Made by a program: the position numbers and the translations under genes. The notes beneath the pieces are model-generated. The model saw only the letters and a list, made by a program, of their open reading frames with translations. It ran no database searches and was not told the origin of the DNA. From contig NZ_JAKWFK010000002.1 in the NCBI RefSeq assembly GCF_029522115.1, positions 62,001-126,000 of the forward strand: a DNA stretch of 64,000 nt, written 5' to 3'. Below are positions 1-8,485 of this stretch, in pieces (the first letter of the stretch is position 1; every line of letters begins with the position of its first letter). Source of the DNA: Trinickia sp. Y13. GTDB lineage: Bacteria; Pseudomonadota; Gammaproteobacteria; Burkholderiales; Burkholderiaceae.

Positions 1-45
1 AGTGGTCCAGCGGCCCTCTTCGTCTCTTAATAAGGAGTCCTAAAT

Positions 46-237
46 ATGTTGCGTTTCGTACGGTTCCTTTCGCGCGACGAGCGCGGCGTCAGCGCACTCG
101 AGTATTCGGTCTTGGCCGGCATCGTCGTGGTGGCTGTTGCCGCGGCTGGCGCGATCTTCGGCGGCACCGACGGCCTACCGGCCCTGTTCAACAACATGAT
201 CACCCACGTGACTAGCGTTCAGACCAACGGTCATTGA
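46..237 (+). CDS. flp: Flp/Fap-type pilin subunit
   Basis: This 63-residue protein is the likely major subunit of the Flp (type IVb) pilus. A short basic leader ends in DERG at residues 11-14. It is followed by VSALEY and a hydrophobic helix to about residue 41, the classical Flp prepilin site with glutamate at +5 of the mature chain. The prepilin peptidase encoded next should cleave after G14. The start has an AAGGAG-type ribosome site a few bases upstream. It is the first gene of the Tad locus; any promoter lies left of the window. The size and motif are typical of the family, so confidence is high. Confidence 0.93.
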   Translation: MLRFVRFLSRDERGVSALEYSVLAGIVVVAVAAAGAIFGGTDGLPALFNNMITHVTSVQTNGH

Positions 238-316
238 TGCAATGAGTCCGTTCGGCCAGTGCGCCGAACGGCTCCTCTTTGCGGGCTATGGCGCACGTCG
301 ATCGACAGGCAAACGT

Positions 317-850
317 ATGTTCTTGATCAACGCACTAGCCAGCGCCCTGCTGTTGACGCTGGCGCTCTCCGACCTGCGTCGGCGGCGCCTGCCCAACGCG
401 AGCGTGGCTGCTTTCGCCGCGCTTTACCTCGCTCACGCGTGGCTCGGGGCGGAAAATTCGACCGGATTCGAGCACCATCTGGCCACCGGCGCGCTCGCAC
501 TCGTCCTCTCTGCCCTGCTGTTTCGTTTCGGATGGCTCGGCGGCGGGGATGCCAAGCTCTTCGCCGCGGTGTTCTTGTGGTCCGGTCCCGCGCACGCGAG
601 CACCGTATTCTTCATCGTCTCGTTTCTCGGTTTGCTGCTCGCGCTCGCTCAACTCGCGCTGCGGCGAGTACCGAGCGCGGCCGCGATCGACCCCGACCGC
701 GGATGGCTCGCGCCGGCGCGCGGCGTGCCCTACGGCGTCGCCCTCGCGGCGGGCGGCATCGCCGCAATTTGGCTGCCCCCCGCGATCGGCCATGCGCCCG
801 TATTGGGGCACGCAGCCTGGTCGCTTTTGATTCACGCACGGCTCACATAA
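317..850 (+). CDS. tadV: A24 prepilin peptidase (TadV/CpaA)
   Basis: This is an inner-membrane aspartyl peptidase that cleaves the leader of Flp pilin and pseudopilins. The 177-residue protein is almost wholly hydrophobic helices. It carries the first catalytic aspartate in the segment LALSDLRRRRLPN near the N terminus and the second in the GGGDAKLFAA motif (GxGD family signature). The open frame extends to 242, but that extension is not hydrophobic, so the ATG at 317 (MFLINALAS) is preferred. It lies just after the pilin gene, as in other tad loci, and is 15 bases upstream of rcpC. Confidence 0.88.
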   Translation: MFLINALASALLLTLALSDLRRRRLPNASVAAFAALYLAHAWLGAENSTGFEHHLATGALALVLSALLFRFGWLGGGDAKLFAAVFLWSGPAHASTVFFIVSFLGLLLALAQLALRRVPSAAAIDPDRGWLAPARGVPYGVALAAGGIAAIWLPPAIGHAPVLGHAAWSLLIHARLT

Positions 851-865
851 CGGATCGCCGTCGCC

Positions 866-1909
866 ATGCAAAATTTTCTCAAACTCGCCGGCTTGATCGT
901 GGTCGCGGCCATCGGCGCATTCGTCTTGCGGGCGCTCTACGTCGCCGCCTCGCGCCCTGGCCCCGCGAAGCCGCCCGCGATGGTGCGCATTCGCGCCGCC
1001 GCGGCCGATCTGCCGGACGGCTTGTTGCTGCGCGATAGCGATCTCATGTGGAAAAGCGTGCCGCGCAGCGACGCGCCGACGGGCGCGCTCGTCGATGGTC
1101 AAGCCGACGCAGTCGACCTCAAGGGCGACCTGCTGCGTCACGCAGTCAAAGCAGGCGCGCCGCTTGGCGCCTCGGACGTGATCTCGCCGAGCTCGCCGGG
1201 CTTTCTCGCCGCCGCGCTTCAGCCGGGCATGCGCGCCATTTCGGTGGCGATCGACGATGTCTCCGGCAACGCCGGGCTGATCGAGCCGGGCGATTACGTG
1301 GACGTCTTGCTTACGCAGCAAATTGCCACTGCGCCGGGGGCGCCCTCGCTTTCGGATCGAACGGTCGAGACGGAAACCATTGCCGAACGCGTGCGCGTGC
1401 TGGCGGTCGGCACCGCGTTCAAGCGTCCCAAGGACGACGACACCAAGCCCAGCACTGCAAACGCCCGCGCGCGCACCGTCACGTTCGAAGTGACCCCGCG
1501 CAGCGCCGAAGTCGTCACGGTGGGCGCGCATCTGGGTTCGCTCTCGCTCGCGTTGCGCAGCTTCGCCACGCGCGACCGGCACGCATCCCAGCCCGAAGAC
1601 GTGATCGAGCCGCAGACCCCGCCCATGTGGGCGCGCGACGTATCGCGCGGCTTGCGCGCGATGACGCCCGCGCCGCAAGCACCGGCGCACGCGGCTGCCC
1701 CGCGTCCGGCGGCAAGCGCGCGCACGGTCCTCGTCTACCGCGGCTCCAAGCAAACCGAGGCTTTCGGCACAAATTCGCCGGGGCTGCCGAATGCAGCCAC
1801 GATCGCACCGGGCGTGCCGCCGTTGCCCTCGGGCACACCGCCTGCCGGCCCCGCCGCCGCGACCGGTGCGCAGCCGGGAACGGCGACGACACCTCATCCT
1901 GCTGCCTAG
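866..1909 (+). CDS. rcpC: Flp pilus assembly protein RcpC/CpaB
   Basis: This 347-residue periplasmic protein works with the secretin in the outer-membrane part of the Tad machine. It has one N-terminal membrane segment at about residues 5-27. An SAF-type domain follows (about 40-105, with RIRAAAADLPDG and later GAPLGASDV), then the RcpC/CpaB domain containing the characteristic GMRAISVAIDD and GLIEPGDYVDVLLT segments. The C-terminal third is low-complexity Pro/Ala. It sits between the peptidase and the secretin genes, nine bases before the latter. Recognition rests on these motifs and on gene order. Confidence 0.9.
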   Translation: MQNFLKLAGLIVVAAIGAFVLRALYVAASRPGPAKPPAMVRIRAAAADLPDGLLLRDSDLMWKSVPRSDAPTGALVDGQADAVDLKGDLLRHAVKAGAPLGASDVISPSSPGFLAAALQPGMRAISVAIDDVSGNAGLIEPGDYVDVLLTQQIATAPGAPSLSDRTVETETIAERVRVLAVGTAFKRPKDDDTKPSTANARARTVTFEVTPRSAEVVTVGAHLGSLSLALRSFATRDRHASQPEDVIEPQTPPMWARDVSRGLRAMTPAPQAPAHAAAPRPAASARTVLVYRGSKQTEAFGTNSPGLPNAATIAPGVPPLPSGTPPAGPAAATGAQPGTATTPHPAA

Positions 1910-1918
1910 GGTCGCCAA

Positions 1919-3361
1919 ATGATGCTTCGCACGAACCGATCTTTTTTGCGTCTTCAGCGACCTATGCCGCGACGCGCTCATCCGTACCCCCGCTCGCGCT
2001 TGCTCGCCATCTTCGCGGGCCTGCTCTATGCCGTCGCTTGCTTTTACTTGACGGCGGCGCCCGCCCACGCGGCCGATAGCGACTCGGTGCTCTCGGTGCC
2101 CGCGGGCGGCGGCGAAATGGTGCAGTTGCCCGAGGCGGCCGTGGCCGTCTTCGTCGCCGACCCCGATGTGGCCGACGTCCACGTGCCCACCCCAAAAACG
2201 GTGTTCGTGCTCGGCAAGAAGGCCGGCACGACGACGCTGTTCGCGCTCGGCGCGAACAATCGCCCCATCCTGCGCAAGACGATCAACGTGGCGACGGACA
2301 TAGCGTCGATTCAGCGGCTGCTCGATGCGCGCTTCCCCCAATGGCGATTGACGGTCGCGAGCGCGCCAGGATCGTTGATGGTGAGCGGGCACGTGCCCAG
2401 CGCAGCCGATGCGGACGCCGTCGCGCAAACGTTGAAACCGTATCTGCACGAGCACGAAACGCTCGTCAATCGGTTGGCGCTCGCGCAACCGATCCAAGTC
2501 CATCTGCGCGTACGCATCACGGAAGTCGATCGCAACATCACGCAGCAATTGGGCATCAATTGGAGCGCGTTCGGTTCGAGCGGCAACTTCGTCGGCGGGC
2601 TCTTCGGCGGGCGCGCCATCGTCGATTCGACGGCAAGGCTCTTCAATTTGTCGCCCACCGGCGCTTTCTCCGTGCTGGGTGGATTTCACACTTCGCACAC
2701 ATCCATCGACGGCGTGCTCGACGCACTCGATCAGGAAGGATTGATCACGATGCTCGCCGAGCCGAATCTGACGGCGATGTCCGGCCAGACGGCGAGCTTT
2801 CTTGCGGGCGGCGAGTTTCCGATTCCCGTCGCTCAAGACACGACGGGCGCAATCACGATCGAGTTCAAACCTTACGGCGTCTCGCTCGATTTCACGCCGA
2901 CCGTGCTCGCGAACAACCGCATCAGCCTCAAGGTGCGGCCCGAGGTGAGCGAGATCGATCCGACCAATAGCGTCACGACCGGCTCGATCAAAGTCCCCGC
3001 GCTGACGGTGCGCCGTGTGGAGACGACCGTCGAGCTCGCGAGCGGCCAAAGCTTCGCGATCGGCGGCCTGCTGCAAAGCAAGACCAGCGACGTGCTCTCG
3101 CAACTGCCCGGTATCGGACGTCTGCCAGTCCTCGGCAAGCTGTTCTCTTCGAAGGACTACTTGAACAACAAGTCCGAAGTGGTCGTGATTGTTACGCCTT
3201 ACATCGTTCAACCGGTGGGCCCGGGACAGACGCATGACGCGCTCGACAGCGTCACGCGTCCGAGCAGCGACGTCGAATACGCACTGCAGCGCGCGATCGG
3301 CCTCGATCCGCTCGCGGGAAAAGGGCCACGCCTCGTCGGCGCGGCCGGCTTCGTGTACTGA
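1919..3361 (+). CDS. rcpA: Tad secretin RcpA/CpaC
   Basis: This is the outer-membrane secretin through which the Flp pilus exits. The 480-residue protein has an N-terminal signal sequence ending near AAPAHA (about residue 52). A pilus-secretin N-terminal domain (VAVFVADPDVADVHV, GKKAGTTTLFALG) follows, then a BON-like region, and a C-terminal secretin domain with GGEFPIP and the conserved LPGIGRLPVLGKLF segment. Alternative starts at 1922 or 1964 would shorten the signal region only. CpaD follows 27 bases later. The assignment is secure by domain content and position. Confidence 0.93.
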   Translation: MMLRTNRSFLRLQRPMPRRAHPYPRSRLLAIFAGLLYAVACFYLTAAPAHAADSDSVLSVPAGGGEMVQLPEAAVAVFVADPDVADVHVPTPKTVFVLGKKAGTTTLFALGANNRPILRKTINVATDIASIQRLLDARFPQWRLTVASAPGSLMVSGHVPSAADADAVAQTLKPYLHEHETLVNRLALAQPIQVHLRVRITEVDRNITQQLGINWSAFGSSGNFVGGLFGGRAIVDSTARLFNLSPTGAFSVLGGFHTSHTSIDGVLDALDQEGLITMLAEPNLTAMSGQTASFLAGGEFPIPVAQDTTGAITIEFKPYGVSLDFTPTVLANNRISLKVRPEVSEIDPTNSVTTGSIKVPALTVRRVETTVELASGQSFAIGGLLQSKTSDVLSQLPGIGRLPVLGKLFSSKDYLNNKSEVVVIVTPYIVQPVGPGQTHDALDSVTRPSSDVEYALQRAIGLDPLAGKGPRLVGAAGFVY

Positions 3362-3388
3362 ACCGGACAATAGGATAGGAGCCAAGCG

Positions 3389-3793
3389 ATGCGTCATCGA
3401 TTCTCAACCCTCATCGTTTCCTCGATCATGGTGCTCGCCGCGGGCTCGGGCTTGACGGGCTGCATGTCGGAGCACCCGCCCCTCGGCATGCCGAACGATT
3501 CGGTGATCGGCTTTTCCTCCGAAAACGGCGGGCAGGCGGTTGCGCCGTCATGCGATCAACTGAATCAGCCGTCGCATATGCTCGATGCGGGTCGTGCCCG
3601 GCCGGGCGTGGCCTTCGGCTGCGCGACCTATTCGAACCTCGCGGCCATGCTCGTGCGCCCGGCCGATCTCGTGGCCCCCTTGCCTTATGCGGGCGCAGAT
3701 GCCGCGCTCGCCGCCAGCGCCGTGCGCGCCTATGAGGAAGGACGAGCGCAGCCCCTGCGCTCGACCTCCACCACGACGTCGGTCGCGCATTAA
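3389..3793 (+). CDS. cpaD: short CpaD-type pilus lipoprotein
   Basis: This 134-residue predicted lipoprotein has its signal ending at LTGC (Cys about residue 28). The core FGCATYSNLAAMLVRPADLV matches the CpaD/RcpB family signature. The protein is clearly shorter than the roughly 200-residue alphaproteobacterial CpaD. Most of the N-terminal CpaD domain appears reduced, leaving the Cys-containing core and a Ser/Thr-rich tail. An AGGAG ribosome site precedes the ATG. It is flanked by the secretin and tadZ genes, which supports a role in secretin assembly or localisation. Confidence 0.78.
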   Translation: MRHRFSTLIVSSIMVLAAGSGLTGCMSEHPPLGMPNDSVIGFSSENGGQAVAPSCDQLNQPSHMLDAGRARPGVAFGCATYSNLAAMLVRPADLVAPLPYAGADAALAASAVRAYEEGRAQPLRSTSTTTSVAH

Positions 3794-3806
3794 GGACGGA
3801 CATACC

Positions 3807-5033
3807 ATGGGTGCTTTCGAACTGCGCTCCGCCAATCGTCGCGCCGCTCCACAAGCGACCGATCGCATCGTCGCGGTAGTCGGGGATGCGAGCAGCGAAG
3901 AAGTCGTCAAGAACCTCATGCTCGATCAAGGCATCGCGCACGCTTTCGTCATGCGCGGGCAGATCGGCGATGCCATCGAGCTCATGCGCGGGATAGGGCA
4001 TTCGCCGCGGCATTTGCTCGTCGATGTCTCGGACTCGTCGATGCCCGTGTCGGACCTGATGCGGCTCGCGGAAGTCGTCGATCCTTCGGTCAACGTGGTC
4101 GTCGTCGGCGATCGCAACGACGTCGGCTTGTTTCGCTCGCTCTTGCGCATGGGCGTCGAGGACTATCTCGTCAAGCCGCTGACGGTCGAACTCGTGCAGC
4201 GCGCGCTCACGGCGAGCGACCCGTCCGCCTCCGTGCGCGCGGGCAAGGCGATCGGCTTCATCGGTGCGCGCGGCGGCGTGGGCGTCACCACGATTGCCAC
4301 CGCGCTGGCGCGGCACCTCGCCGACAAGACCCGCCGGCGCATCGCGTACGTCGATCTCGACTTGCACGGCGGTGCGGCCGCATCGATGCTCGGCATCGTG
4401 TCGAACAATGGCCTTGCCGAGCTGCTGCAAAACACGCAGCGGCTCGATCAGCAACTCATTCATCAAACCGCCGTCGCACAGAGCGATCGCCTCTCCGTGC
4501 TCAGCGCCGCGCTGCCCTACGAGCAGCCGCTCGCGTTGCGTCCCGGCACGGTCGGCGAACTCGTCGCGGCGCTCAAGCGCCACTTTCATTACGTCGTGCT
4601 CGACCTGCCGCAACGCGCGGGCGGCTTCGTCGAAGAAACGCTCGACGCCTGCGAAACGATCCACGTCGTCGCGGATCGTTCGGTGCATGCCGCGCGCGAG
4701 ACGGCGCGCTTGTGCCGATTCGCCGAGGGACGCCCGGCCGATGCCGCCGTGTCGGTGCTCCTGAACAATGCGCAACAGCCCGTGCGCGGGCGCGTCGCGC
4801 AGGCCGACTTCGTGCATGCGCTCGGGCGCGCGTCGGTGCTCGAGTTCCCGTACGAGCCGCAAACGCTCGCCGTCGCGGAAAATCTCGGCGAGGCGATCGC
4901 GGACGGCAAGCATTCCGCGTTTGCGCGCGCGGTCGTCGCGCTCGCCGATGCCATCACGGGCTCGGACGCCCCTGTCGTTGCCGCCCGCAGGCCCTGGTAT
5001 GCGCGCCTGCTGCCGAAACGGAGCGCCGCATGA
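3807..5033 (+). CDS. tadZ: TadZ/CpaE ParA-like localisation ATPase
   Basis: This 408-residue protein has a receiver-like N-terminal domain (about 20-130; LLVDVSDSSMPVSDLMRL, YLVKPLTVE) and a C-terminal ParA/MinD-like domain. The family positions the Tad apparatus, often at a pole. The deviant Walker A motif reads GARGGVGVTT at about residues 153-162: R155 and V160 stand where lysines are expected, so ATP hydrolysis is doubtful. The open frame extends upstream to 3585, but the ATG at 3807 follows AAGGA and comes directly after the cpaD stop. It ends in an ATGA overlap with tadA. Confidence 0.9.
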   Translation: MGAFELRSANRRAAPQATDRIVAVVGDASSEEVVKNLMLDQGIAHAFVMRGQIGDAIELMRGIGHSPRHLLVDVSDSSMPVSDLMRLAEVVDPSVNVVVVGDRNDVGLFRSLLRMGVEDYLVKPLTVELVQRALTASDPSASVRAGKAIGFIGARGGVGVTTIATALARHLADKTRRRIAYVDLDLHGGAAASMLGIVSNNGLAELLQNTQRLDQQLIHQTAVAQSDRLSVLSAALPYEQPLALRPGTVGELVAALKRHFHYVVLDLPQRAGGFVEETLDACETIHVVADRSVHAARETARLCRFAEGRPADAAVSVLLNNAQQPVRGRVAQADFVHALGRASVLEFPYEPQTLAVAENLGEAIADGKHSAFARAVVALADAITGSDAPVVAARRPWYARLLPKRSAA

Positions 5034-6541
5034 TGTTCGGCCGCCGCAGCAACCCGCCCTCTTTCGCGCCCCAATCGAGCGCCGCGCTCGATGCCGAGCA
5101 CGTCGACGCGCGCACCCGGACCAACGAGCGCGCGGCCGCGGCAAGTCATGCGCCCCGCGCAGCCGCGGGTGCGGCCGCCGCGCCCAGCGCGCCGCCCGCC
5201 GCGCCCGCGCTCTCACACGACCTTGAACCGCGCACCAACGGGGCCGCCACGGCGCCGATGCCGATCGATCGCCACGACGCGCTGATTCGCTCGGACATGT
5301 TCAAGACGATCCGCTCGGCGGTGTTCTCGTCGATGAACATGTCGGCTGCGCTCATGATGTCGCGCGCGCAGGTGCGCGAAGGCATCGAGCAGATCGCCGC
5401 CGAAACGATCGCACGCGAGCGCTTGACGATCTCGCTGGCCGAGCAGGCGCTCATCGTCGACGAAATGCTCAACGACATGTTCGGCGTCGGACCGATCGAG
5501 CCGTTACTCGCCGACGAGAAGGTCACCGACATCCTCGTCAATGGCCCCGATCAGGTCTATGTCGAACGGGGCGGGCGCCTCGAGCTGACACCGCTGAAGT
5601 TCCGCGACAATGCGCACGTCGTCAACGTGGCGCAGCGCATCGCCGCGGCCGTCGGCCGTCGCGTGGACGAAAGCAGCCCGCTCGTCGACGCGCGCCTGGC
5701 CGATGGCAGCCGCGTCAACGTGGTGCTGCCGCCGATCGCCTTGCGCGGCGCATCGATTTCGATTCGCAAGTTCGCCAAGCGCAACATCACGCTCGCCCGC
5801 ATGGCGCAGCAGGGCAATATTTCCCCGGCGATGGTGGAGGTGCTGCGCATCGCCAGCGCTTGCCGCTTGAACATCGTCATCTCCGGCGGCACGGGCTCGG
5901 GCAAGACGACGCTGCTCAACGCGCTGTCGAACTTCATCGATCCGCACGAGCGCATCGTGACGATCGAAGACGCGGCCGAGCTGCAACTGCAGCAGCCGCA
6001 CGTCGTGAGCCTCGAGACGCGCCCCGAAAACAGCGAAGGCCTCGGCGGCATTTCGCAGCGCGATCTCGTGCGCAACGCGCTGCGGATGCGGCCCGATCGC
6101 ATCATCCTCGGCGAGACGCGCGGCACCGAGGCGTTCGACGTGCTGCAAGCCATGAACACGGGCCACGACGGCTCTATGACGACGATCCACGCGAACACGC
6201 CGCGCGATGCGATCACCCGGCTCGAGAGCATGGTGATGATGGCCAACGGCAACCTGCCGCTAATATCGATCCGCCGTCAAATCGCAAGCGCCGTGCACAT
6301 GATTCTGCAAATCGAGCGCATGCGCGACGGCATGCGCCGCGTCACGCGCGTGACGGAAATCTCCGGCATGGAGGGCGACGTCGTCATCACCCAGGATCTG
6401 TTCGCCTTTCGCTTCAATGCGAGCGCTTACGAAGAGCAGGTACGCGGCGCGTTCGAATCGTCGTCGCTGCGGCCCGCGTTCGCTCAGCGCGCCGCCTACT
6501 ACGGCCTCGAAGAGCAACTGATCGGAGCGATGCAATCGTGA
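5030..6541 (+). CDS. tadA: Tad secretion ATPase TadA/CpaF
   Basis: This is the cytoplasmic GspE-family hexameric ATPase that powers Flp pilus assembly. The 503-residue protein has an Ala/Pro-rich N terminus (about 1-70), a helical domain, and a RecA-like ATPase domain. Visible motifs are Walker A GGTGSGKTT (K292), the Asp box region TIEDAAELQL, Walker B-like RIILGETRG and the His box TTIHANTPRD. The start ATG overlaps the tadZ stop in ATGA, and the stop overlaps the GTG start of tadB, so translation of this block looks coupled. Confidence 0.95.
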   Translation: MMFGRRSNPPSFAPQSSAALDAEHVDARTRTNERAAAASHAPRAAAGAAAAPSAPPAAPALSHDLEPRTNGAATAPMPIDRHDALIRSDMFKTIRSAVFSSMNMSAALMMSRAQVREGIEQIAAETIARERLTISLAEQALIVDEMLNDMFGVGPIEPLLADEKVTDILVNGPDQVYVERGGRLELTPLKFRDNAHVVNVAQRIAAAVGRRVDESSPLVDARLADGSRVNVVLPPIALRGASISIRKFAKRNITLARMAQQGNISPAMVEVLRIASACRLNIVISGGTGSGKTTLLNALSNFIDPHERIVTIEDAAELQLQQPHVVSLETRPENSEGLGGISQRDLVRNALRMRPDRIILGETRGTEAFDVLQAMNTGHDGSMTTIHANTPRDAITRLESMVMMANGNLPLISIRRQIASAVHMILQIERMRDGMRRVTRVTEISGMEGDVVITQDLFAFRFNASAYEEQVRGAFESSSLRPAFAQRAAYYGLEEQLIGAMQS

Positions 6542-7524
6542 CGCCCGCCGACGTCGTCGCCGCTGCCGCGTTCTTCGCGATCGTCGTCGCGGGGCTCATC
6601 GCTCGCTCGCTGCGCGAGATGGTGCGACGCCAGCCTGCACAGCGCATCGCCATGCGCGTCACCGCGCTGCGCGACCCGCAGGCGCAGAGCCGCCAAACGC
6701 CGAACGCAACGCCCTCGCATCAGCTCGTGAGCCTGGGCCGCCCCACCGGCGACGAACCGGCCTGGCAGACATGGTTGCGCGCCAAGCAGCAACGCATCGA
6801 GACGATCGCGGGCCGTGCGGGCATTCGCACCATCGTCGCCGCGGCCGTGCTGACCGGTCTCGCCTCGTTCGTGGCCGCATCCCTCGCGGGGCTGCCGCTG
6901 TGGGCGCGCGCGCTCGGCGCGCTCGTCGACGCCCTCATCGCCGTGCGCGGCGTCTATCTTTTCATCATCGCTCGGTTCAAGCAGCGTTTTCTCGCGGCGT
7001 TTCCCGACACGCTCGATTTGATCATTCGCGCGGTGCGTGCGGGTATTCCGGCGGTCCAAGCCATCTGCACGGCCGGGGTCGAGAGCGATGAACCCGTGCG
7101 CTCGACGTTTCGCACCATGGGCGACGCTTTGCTCGTCGGCGCGGAAGTGAAAGACGTGCTCGAACAAGCGGCCGCGCGACTGCAGCTCGCCGACTTTTCC
7201 TTCTTCGCCGTGTGCCTCGTCTTGCAGCGCGAAACGGGGGGCAACCTGGCGGAAACGCTCGAGAACCTCGCCGGCATCGTGCGCACGCGCCGAGACATTC
7301 GCGCGAAAACCAAGGCCCTCACCGCAGAAGGACGCATCGCCAGCAAAATCATCTCCGGCGTGCCGTTTTTCATCATGGGCTTTCTTTACCTCGTCAACCG
7401 CCCTTATGTGGCGCTGCTGTTCAATACGCGCGCCGGCCACAAGATGCTCACGCTCGCGGCCGTGCTGCTCGTGATCGGCATGTCGTTGATTCGCAAGATC
7501 GCCAATCTGGATACCTCCCGATGA
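6538..7524 (+). CDS. tadB: Tad inner-membrane platform protein TadB
   Basis: This 328-residue GspF-type membrane protein forms the inner-membrane platform of the Tad system with TadC. It has an N-terminal membrane segment (residues about 3-22), two more around 95-145, the T2SSF domain (FPDTLDLIIRAVRAG, DFSFFAVCLVLQRETGGNLAETLENLA) and C-terminal helices. The start is inferred as GTG at 6538, overlapping the tadA stop (GTGA); no ATG in frame fits. It ends in an ATGA overlap with tadC. Confidence 0.92.
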   Translation: MTPADVVAAAAFFAIVVAGLIARSLREMVRRQPAQRIAMRVTALRDPQAQSRQTPNATPSHQLVSLGRPTGDEPAWQTWLRAKQQRIETIAGRAGIRTIVAAAVLTGLASFVAASLAGLPLWARALGALVDALIAVRGVYLFIIARFKQRFLAAFPDTLDLIIRAVRAGIPAVQAICTAGVESDEPVRSTFRTMGDALLVGAEVKDVLEQAAARLQLADFSFFAVCLVLQRETGGNLAETLENLAGIVRTRRDIRAKTKALTAEGRIASKIISGVPFFIMGFLYLVNRPYVALLFNTRAGHKMLTLAAVLLVIGMSLIRKIANLDTSR

Positions 7525-8453
7525 ACGCGACCGACATTTGGATGAACCTTGCGCTCGTCGCCCTGCTAGCGTGCGCGACACTGTGGCTGCTCCTGCGCGG
7601 CAGGAGCACCCGTTCGCGCATCGTGCAACGCGTGCGCCACGGCATCGCGCAAGCGAGCGCGCAGCCGCGGGAAAGCAACGTGCCGCAACGGCTCGCACAC
7701 AAAGTCGCGCGCATCGGCGAGCGCATGCCGATCATCGATGCAGCCGAGCGAGGCAAGCTAGCGATGCGCCTTGCGAGCGCGGGCTTTCGCGAAAAACGCG
7801 CCGTTTCGATCCTTGCGGGGCTCAAGATCGTCTGCGGCGTATGCCTCGCGTTCGGCGCGATCATGCTCGCCGGTCACATTCCGCGCATCGGCGGCTATTT
7901 CGTGATGCGTGCATTGACGATGGCGGCCGCTTTCGTCGTCGGCATGATGCTGCCCGAGATCGCGCTCGGGTTCGCGATCAAGCGCCGGCAGCGCGCGATC
8001 TCGCTCACGCTGCCCGATGCGCTCGATTTGCTCGTGATCTGCACCAACGCGGGCAATAGCCTCGTCGTCGCCATCAAGCGCGTGGCCGCCGAGTTGCGCA
8101 CGATCTGCCCCGCGCTCGCCGACGAATTCGCGGTGACGGCCGACGAGCTGCAGATCGGCGGCGACAGCGCGGCGGCGCTCAATGCGATGGCCGCGCGCAT
8201 CGGCCTGACTTCGATGCGCGCCCTCGTGACGACGCTCGTGCAGTCGCAGCAGTACGGCACGCCCATTACGCAGTCGCTGCGCATGCTCTCGCGCACCGAG
8301 CGCGCGATGCAGATCATCGCGCTCGAGGAAAAGGCCGCGAAGCTAGCGCCGAAGATGACGCTGCCGATGATGCTGTTCATCATGCCGACCGTTGCGCTGA
8401 TTGCGGCGGGGCCGGCCGTCATCCGGCTCATTGCGGTGTTTCATCATCATTGA
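7521..8453 (+). CDS. tadC: Tad inner-membrane platform protein TadC
   Basis: This 310-residue second GspF-type platform protein has an N-terminal membrane helix, two helices around residues 95-150, and the T2SSF domain with SLTLPDALDLLVICTNAGNS and VQSQQYGTPITQSLR. A C-terminal hydrophobic pair follows. It pairs with TadB to form the inner-membrane base. The start overlaps the tadB stop (ATGA at 7521-7524). Confidence 0.92.
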   Translation: MNATDIWMNLALVALLACATLWLLLRGRSTRSRIVQRVRHGIAQASAQPRESNVPQRLAHKVARIGERMPIIDAAERGKLAMRLASAGFREKRAVSILAGLKIVCGVCLAFGAIMLAGHIPRIGGYFVMRALTMAAAFVVGMMLPEIALGFAIKRRQRAISLTLPDALDLLVICTNAGNSLVVAIKRVAAELRTICPALADEFAVTADELQIGGDSAAALNAMAARIGLTSMRALVTTLVQSQQYGTPITQSLRMLSRTERAMQIIALEEKAAKLAPKMTLPMMLFIMPTVALIAAGPAVIRLIAVFHHH

Positions 8454-8485
8454 AGTTGACGGTCGAAACGACCGCGGGAGGTTTC

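Noticed and set aside
335-3397. A 1020-codon open frame on the minus strand across the Tad genes
   Set aside because: It lies antisense to rcpC/rcpA, is Arg/Ala/His-rich without domains, and reflects the codon-position bias of high-GC genes on the other strand.
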